Source: an uncultured Prevotellaceae bacterium
Lineage (GTDB): Bacteria > Bacteroidota > Bacteroidia > Bacteroidales > Bacteroidaceae
Reading direction: 5' to 3'
Assembly: GCA_902785695.1 (NCBI GenBank)
Contig: CACZZQ010000014.1
Span: 1-51,559, forward strand
DNA length: 51,559 nucleotides
How positions within the stretch are numbered: the stretch's first letter is position 1; each line of letters opens with the position of its first letter. Positions 47,661 through 51,559 of this stretch are shown here, piece after piece. The position numbers and the translations under genes were made by a program. Under the pieces are notes generated by a model. The model did not search any database and had not been told where the DNA came from. It saw only the letters and a program-made list of their open reading frames with translations.

Positions 47661-49175
47661 ATGAGAAAAAACATTTTATGGATGCTGGCCGCCATCTTTT
47701 TTTGCAACTTGGCGGCTGCCTCGCTGACTGCTTGCAGCAGTAGTGACGATGATTCATCATCGGGTGGTGGTACTACCCCTGAAGTAGAAAAGCCCGACAC
47801 AACGATACTCTCGTTGACCTATCACAATTTCATTACGCCTAACGACGTGACCATTCTTGACAGCGACACCATGAAAATCTCTGTCAGCAAGGCACTGATC
47901 GATAAGATGGGAGCCACGCAGCTGAAAGGCCGCCGCCTCGCAGTATGGCAGAAGGTGAGCCGACTGCCTTTCTTCAGAGGTATTGTCGGTGCAGAGTTGA
48001 GCGGCGACCGCTATCTGCTCGACTTGAAGCGAATCAGTATAGCGGATTTTATGAAAGGCCTCAGTTTTAAGTATAAAAACGAAATGTACTATAACAGCGC
48101 AGCCTCTACCACCCGAAGCATCACGCGCAGCGACGGCACCCGCAGTGAGGTGACCGATCTTTCGGCCCGTTATACGGATCCTGAGGGCTATGTGCATCCT
48201 GCGGCTGTACTCTATACGGATTTATCCATGAAGGGTAAAAGTTATGCCTATGTTCCTACTGGCTATGATGCTGAAGACGACCCCGTTTTCACCGATACCG
48301 AACACACCCGCTCTATGATCACCCGGGCAGCATCCGACTTTGATGGCGACTACGATTTCGTCACGCCAGAGCAAGGAGGAAACTTCTCTGTGAATGTGAT
48401 TGATGTTTCAACGGTATTGAAGAAAAAACTAAAATTCAATTTCTCCCCTGATTCGTTAGTAGTGAAGATCAACGTGCCGGTGAAGGCCAATGTCAATCTC
48501 TGGGGCGACGCAGATTTCGGTTGGTTTGATCTCGACTTTGTTGGTTTTTCATTATGTGGCTCCTTGGAATTCAGCCCCGAGGTAATAATGGGCTTCTCTA
48601 AGGGATACGAACTGCCTGCGGATCTGCGCAATATCAAAGTGGTAGATATACCTGCCAAGTCGTTTGTACTTTTGATAGGTCCTGTACCTATCATCATCGG
48701 TGCGAAGCCTGCACTCTATATCCGTCCTTACTTCTTATTCGATGCCAGCGCCAGTTTAGGTTTCTCATACGACTGGAAGGGTCAATTCGATGTTGGTGCC
48801 TCATGGGATGAAGACAAAGGATTCGATCCTTATAAATTCGGATATACATACGGTGATGGATTTAAATTCATACCACCACAGTTAACGGCTAAGTTAAAAG
48901 CCAGTTTCGGGGTTGCGATTGGTGGTGAAGTGACATTGTTCCATGTAGCAGGCCCGGAAATCTATACTGGTCCGAAAGTGGAATTAGAAAGCAACATGAA
49001 GTTCTCGCCCCTCGAACCTGACCCCGACAAGATGTTTTCTTTTAATGCAAAGGCTGATTTTAGTCTTACCAGTGATGTGTCGTTCAAGATTGGGGCTTTG
49101 GGTGTGAATCTCGCCACCTGGAATACCTCTTTCACCTGTTTAGGCCCGTATAACATCTGGAAATACCCGGAGTGA
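47661..49175 (+). CDS. Lipoprotein of unknown function
   Basis: A 504-residue lipoprotein; lipobox at LTACSSSDDDSSSGGG (Cys25), followed by a Ser/Asp/Gly linker. The mature protein is beta-rich, with alternating strands such as FNFSPDSLVVKINVPVKANV, FGWFDLDFVGFSLCGSLEFS and KLKASFGVAIGGEVTLFHVA, and many aromatic residues near the C-terminus (TWNTSFTCLGPYNIWKYPE). No family is recognised. It follows the binding-protease gene by 21 bp and precedes the right flanking repeat by 39 bp, so it probably belongs to the same operon and may be the partner or substrate of the protease. Confidence 0.72.
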   Translation: MRKNILWMLAAIFFCNLAAASLTACSSSDDDSSSGGGTTPEVEKPDTTILSLTYHNFITPNDVTILDSDTMKISVSKALIDKMGATQLKGRRLAVWQKVSRLPFFRGIVGAELSGDRYLLDLKRISIADFMKGLSFKYKNEMYYNSAASTTRSITRSDGTRSEVTDLSARYTDPEGYVHPAAVLYTDLSMKGKSYAYVPTGYDAEDDPVFTDTEHTRSMITRAASDFDGDYDFVTPEQGGNFSVNVIDVSTVLKKKLKFNFSPDSLVVKINVPVKANVNLWGDADFGWFDLDFVGFSLCGSLEFSPEVIMGFSKGYELPADLRNIKVVDIPAKSFVLLIGPVPIIIGAKPALYIRPYFLFDASASLGFSYDWKGQFDVGASWDEDKGFDPYKFGYTYGDGFKFIPPQLTAKLKASFGVAIGGEVTLFHVAGPEIYTGPKVELESNMKFSPLEPDPDKMFSFNAKADFSLTSDVSFKIGALGVNLATWNTSFTCLGPYNIWKYPE

Positions 49176-49249
49176 TTAATCATATTTGTAAAGTTGTAAA
49201 TAACGAAAAGTATTCCACCAAAAGCGGTGATTTTCTCAGATTTTTTGCT

Positions 49250-49257
49250 TACCTTTG
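49250..49257 (+). promoter_or_regulatory. -7 box inside the split repeat
   Basis: TACCTTTG, pointing into the 146-bp segment. Transcription would start near 49264, inside a 24-codon frame (49260-49334, starting MSLMILLVLICS), so that frame would need its second ATG at 49269. Confidence 0.45.
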
Positions 49258-49328
49258 CCATGTCATTGATGATTTTGCTTGTCTTGATTTGCAGCACTAA
49301 GGTAAGTGAAATTTCTGACATGGCCAAA

Positions 49329-49353
49329 TCCTGAGCAACAAAAAGTTGCTCAG
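49329..49353 (+). terminator. Hairpin in the split repeat
   Basis: A 10-bp perfect stem (CCTGAGCAAC and GTTGCTCAGG) with a 5-nt loop AAAAA. The T-tract after it is weak (TACTTATAAAG), so termination is uncertain. Confidence 0.5.
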
Positions 49354-49415
49354 GTACTTATAAAGAAAGTTAAACTAAAGTGCTGCGGAATTTAGGTGGT
49401 ACCTAAAAAATTTAG

Positions 49416-49423
49416 TACCTTTG
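49416..49423 (+). promoter_or_regulatory. -7 box of the zinc-ribbon gene
   Basis: TACCTTTG, 25 bp before the ATG at 49449. The -33 position falls in the right end of the flanking repeat (TTTAGG). Confidence 0.6.
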
Positions 49424-49448
49424 CACTCACAACTCCAAATGAATCCCT

Positions 49449-50033
49449 ATGGCAAAGAAGAAACAGCAGGGGCATTACTGCAAGGTATGTGGTGAATACA
49501 AGTCCAACGAAAGTTTTACTGGGAAGGGACACAAGAACCACATCTGTAAGAAGTGTTCCAAGTTGTCCAAAGAAGACAGGAAAAAGACGATGGCAAGTAA
49601 CAATTGTCCGACGAATGGAGATTTTGAAGAGGATTCTGACTTCTTCAAAAATATTGAGCTTCCATTTGACGAAACCGATAACGATTACCAATCATCCGAT
49701 GTTGTCTATTATGATGGATATCTTGGATTTGTTGGTATTGACAAGCTTTTGACATCAGTGTCTGAAACTAAACGATACAGCAAACTGAAAGTTGAGGAAA
49801 AAAACATATTTCGTGGAATCGTCCAGAATCTCATCATTGAATTCTGGGAATTAAAAAGGTTGATTCATGACGGTGGGGAGGTGAATCAGATAACGAATAC
49901 GGCTGTTAGTTTTTTTAAAGAAGAGATGTCGTTCACTGTCAAAAACGACAAAGACTTGCGAAGGATTGTGCAGTCGATGGTTGTACCAACAATCAACAAG
50001 CGATTGAGACGTGAGAGAAAGAACAGACTTTAA
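49449..50033 (+). CDS. Small zinc-ribbon protein of unknown function
   Basis: A 194-residue soluble protein. The N-terminal 40 residues form a treble-clef or ribbon-like site with two CxxC pairs, Cys11/Cys14 in HYCKVCGEYK and Cys33/Cys36 in HICKKCSKLS, plus nearby His residues. A helical middle part follows (YLGFVGIDKLLTSVSETKRY, IVQNLIIEFWELKRLIHDGG), and the protein ends in a basic tail (INKRLRRERKNRL). It could bind nucleic acid or protein. I do not recognise the family. It has its own promoter next to the split repeat and lies in an accessory stretch with the Abi gene. Confidence 0.7.
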   Translation: MAKKKQQGHYCKVCGEYKSNESFTGKGHKNHICKKCSKLSKEDRKKTMASNNCPTNGDFEEDSDFFKNIELPFDETDNDYQSSDVVYYDGYLGFVGIDKLLTSVSETKRYSKLKVEEKNIFRGIVQNLIIEFWELKRLIHDGGEVNQITNTAVSFFKEEMSFTVKNDKDLRRIVQSMVVPTINKRLRRERKNRL

Positions 50034-50363
50034 ACAGACTTTAATGCCGAAGTAAAAAGTTATTTTCGTAAAAACTGTCTTTGTATTCAAATTATTTTGT
50101 AAAATTGGATAAAATCGCAAACCTTTTGTAAATAAAGGCAGTTTGAGGGATTGAGGAAAAATCGGGTTACGAATAAGAGACGGTTCTCAATTCCGCATTC
50201 TGCTTTGATTTGCTTGTCAATGTAATCGTGCTATTCACGCTTTGCTAGTCAAAGAACTCCCGACGCTAAGCCACCAGCCTGTTTCAATGGCTCGTTGTCG
50301 GGGACAAAGGTACACAGAGTAATTGAGACGGCAAAATAAATTAGGACTTATTAGCAGTCCTCT
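50034..50363. other. Gene-free gap with a minus-strand promoter
   Basis: About 330 bp between convergent genes. The only clear element is the promoter at 50305-50335, described separately. No hairpin with a strong T-tract follows it within 200 bp, and no frame of useful length was seen on either strand. Confidence 0.6.
50305..50335 (-). promoter_or_regulatory. Orphan minus-strand promoter downstream of the Abi gene
   Basis: TTTG (CAAA at 50332-50335) and TACCTTTG (CAAAGGTA at 50305-50312), 19 bp apart. The transcript would begin with sequence able to pair CCCGAC with GTCGGG around 50267-50303. No coding frame follows it before 50034. Confidence 0.55.
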
Positions 50364-51287
50364 TTACTTCCATATCGGTTCATTTCGCCAATTCCCAGTG
50401 AAGCCTAACTTGCCGTAAGGAATATCCTTGCTATTATCCAGCAAGGAAAGAATCTTCGCCTTGACTTGGTTCTCTGGATATACGGCATTGCAGAGATAGA
50501 GCATAGCCGTGATAACTCCATAAGGTTTCTTTTTCTGATTGTCTGTAAATGGGGCGTTCAACCACTTGTCACGATGCCCCTTGATGTTCATGGGCTGCTT
50601 GGCGAGGCTTCTATTCCAAAGACGCGAATGATGGGCGATGATGTTTCGCAAAACGGATATTGCCTCTAACCAACTTGACAGTTCCTTTGCAGAGTATAGG
50701 CCAAACTCGTTAGCAATGGTTGCTCGTTGGGGTAACTGGCTCTTCAGGTTCTTATACATCTTCGAAAGTGTACCGAACGTAGCAACTTCCAGTATCATCC
50801 ATGCATCAGGATTATCACCTTCCATTGACTCACTATCCCAATTGGTGTGCTTGGCAATGTATTCTTTGGCAAATGGCTCCGTGCTACGCTCAAACTCATA
50901 TTTAAGGTCAAGCAGGAAGTCCTCGTAGTACTCCATCTTTTCAAAGAAAGATTCATCAAGATACCAAAGCCCACTATCCTTTGCCTGTGACAGATGGTTG
51001 ATTATTTTAGCCCTCAGTGCTACCTCGATAATTTCAATGGCATCAAAGAGAATCAGACGGAGACTGCGGTCAAAGTTATATCGGGCTATCACGTCATCAA
51101 AAGAAGCATCTTTAAGGAAATCATGTTCCGTTTCTTCGTCAATCATATCCGTCCAATAGTATTTCAGACGGAAATAACTGATATGCGACAGACATTCCTT
51201 CGCATACTCTTCACTACTGAACTGCATCCCTCTTGAACGGAGCAGCTTGATTTGCTCTTCTATCGTGCGCGGCTTCTGATTGCTCAT
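50364..51287 (-). CDS. Abi_2 family (AbiD/AbiF-like) abortive-infection protein
   Basis: A 307-residue protein of the Abi_2 family, with the typical start KPRTIEEQIKLLRSRGMQF and the block CLSHISYFRLKYYWTDM. The middle has IARYNFDRSLRLILFDAIEIIEVALRAKIINHLSQ, and WLEAISVLRNIIAHHSRLWNRSL holds the R-x4-H HEPN ribonuclease motif. YLCNAVYPE follows near the C-terminus. Members act in phage defence and as RNA-targeting toxins. The length is normal. A structured RNA with an intrinsic terminator lies between its promoter (51402-51433) and its ATG, an arrangement like type III toxin-antitoxin loci. RNA-based control is an inference. Confidence 0.92.
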   Translation of the reverse strand: MSNQKPRTIEEQIKLLRSRGMQFSSEEYAKECLSHISYFRLKYYWTDMIDEETEHDFLKDASFDDVIARYNFDRSLRLILFDAIEIIEVALRAKIINHLSQAKDSGLWYLDESFFEKMEYYEDFLLDLKYEFERSTEPFAKEYIAKHTNWDSESMEGDNPDAWMILEVATFGTLSKMYKNLKSQLPQRATIANEFGLYSAKELSSWLEAISVLRNIIAHHSRLWNRSLAKQPMNIKGHRDKWLNAPFTDNQKKKPYGVITAMLYLCNAVYPENQVKAKILSLLDNSKDIPYGKLGFTGNWRNEPIWK

Positions 51288-51299
51288 TGCTGTCTATAT

Positions 51300-51346
51300 A
51301 ATAAAAAAAGGTGACCCGCCAGCAGATCTACGGGATGCCAACGGGT
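51300..51346 (-). terminator. Terminator between the leader RNA and the Abi gene
   Basis: Hairpin 2 of the leader RNA plus its seven-T tract (plus strand AAAAAAAGG at 51303-51311). Read-through would set how much Abi mRNA is made relative to the RNA. Confidence 0.7.
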
Positions 51347-51396
51347 TCTGTTATCGTTTGATTCGGACTATCTTATCCGAGAATCTTCTTCATTTC
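51300..51396 (-). ncRNA. Structured leader RNA of the Abi gene, candidate antitoxin RNA
   Basis: Read on the minus strand, about 95 nt with two hairpins. Hairpin 1 pairs GATTC-TCGGA with TCCGA-ATC around an 8-nt loop, with a 2-nt bulge (51361-51386). Hairpin 2 (51314-51346) is an 11-bp stem, ACCCGTTGGCA with TGCTGGCGGGT, using three G-U pairs, followed by CACCTTTTTTTATT. It ends about 13 nt before the Abi ATG. I recall an Rfam motif named abiF linked to such genes; this was not checked. Confidence 0.6.
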
Positions 51397-51401
51397 GGGT
51401 G

Positions 51402-51433
51402 CAAATATAATGCTTTTCCTTGAATTATGCAAG
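51402..51433 (-). promoter_or_regulatory. Promoter of the RNA-Abi unit
   Basis: Minus-strand TATATTTG (CAAATATA at 51402-51409) with CTTG (CAAG at 51430-51433) 20 bp upstream. It predicts a transcript start near 51396. The bases from 51434 to the window end show no gene. Confidence 0.6.
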
Positions 51434-51559
51434 ATTTTGATTAGTTTTTTGAAGAAATAATCCTAAAATCCGCAGATAATTTTTCGATTGTCTGATTTAG
51501 TCCTTGCTTATGACGATTCTGTCTGACTCTGGGCTTAGAAACGCTTGAGCTTGACTTGT

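Larger units (their letters stand above)
49215..49397. repeat. Right copy of the flanking repeat, split by 146 bp
   Basis: CCACCAAAAGCGGTGATTT (49215-49233) matches 44089-44107 with one mismatch, and GTGCTGCGGAATTTAGGT (49380-49397) matches 44108-44125 exactly. The 146 bp between them holds a TACCTTTG box, a 24-codon frame and a hairpin. Confidence 0.85.

Overview
The window looks like a chromosomal segment of a gut or rumen Bacteroidota bacterium, most likely Prevotella or a close relative. Five things point there: repeated -7 boxes of the Bacteroidota form TAnnTTTG, several with a TTTG about 20 bp upstream; almost no Shine-Dalgarno sites; a SusC/SusD pair; a zinc-free type B L31; and a hybrid histidine kinase fused to an AraC output domain. 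No rRNA, tRNA, transposase or CRISPR array was seen. All assignments come from reading motifs and gene order; no database search was run.

Layout. 1-9,800, minus strand: a Bax-inhibitor-like membrane protein, then a ten-gene block with overlaps or short gaps. It runs MATE exporter, cytidylate-kinase-like protein, phosphodiesterase, a coupled 59-aa membrane protein, RfbB, PurT, FdtA-like isomerase, an N-acyltransferase-like protein, MBOAT and an SGNH-like partner. The second half looks like synthesis and acylation of a surface sugar. 9,800-15,400, plus strand: a subtilisin-like protease, XseA/XseB, IlvE, and four small membrane proteins (CD225-like, DUF2752, two TM2). 15,700-21,140: a secreted protein on the minus strand and a divergent four-gene operon. 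That operon encodes an RsbW-like kinase, an SLC13 permease with TrkA-C domains, a STAS protein and a RelA/SpoT-type synthetase. 21,170-27,950: TrpB2, a sodium:solute symporter, a sensor-less hybrid kinase-AraC regulator, TrxB, glutathione peroxidase and L31.

27,990-42,260 is a polysaccharide utilization locus whose content fits glucuronoarabinoxylan: two GH43 enzymes on the minus strand, then GH3, SusC, SusD and GH115 on the plus strand. After an Hsp20 gene comes about 1.4 kb of repeat-rich, mostly non-coding DNA.

44,200-51,559 is accessory in character. A three-gene lipoprotein operon holds a BMP-like binding protein, a type I periplasmic-binding domain fused to a legumain-like (C13) cysteine protease, and a lipoprotein of unknown function. 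It lies between two copies of a repeat, the right copy being split by 146 bp. A zinc-ribbon protein follows, then an Abi_2 (AbiD/AbiF-like) HEPN protein whose leader encodes a structured, terminator-ended RNA.

The strongest candidates for something undescribed are the binding-protein/legumain operon, the partner-switch/permease/alarmone operon, and the RNA-Abi unit. Two families of small repeats are also notable because they sit inside reading frames and are translated.
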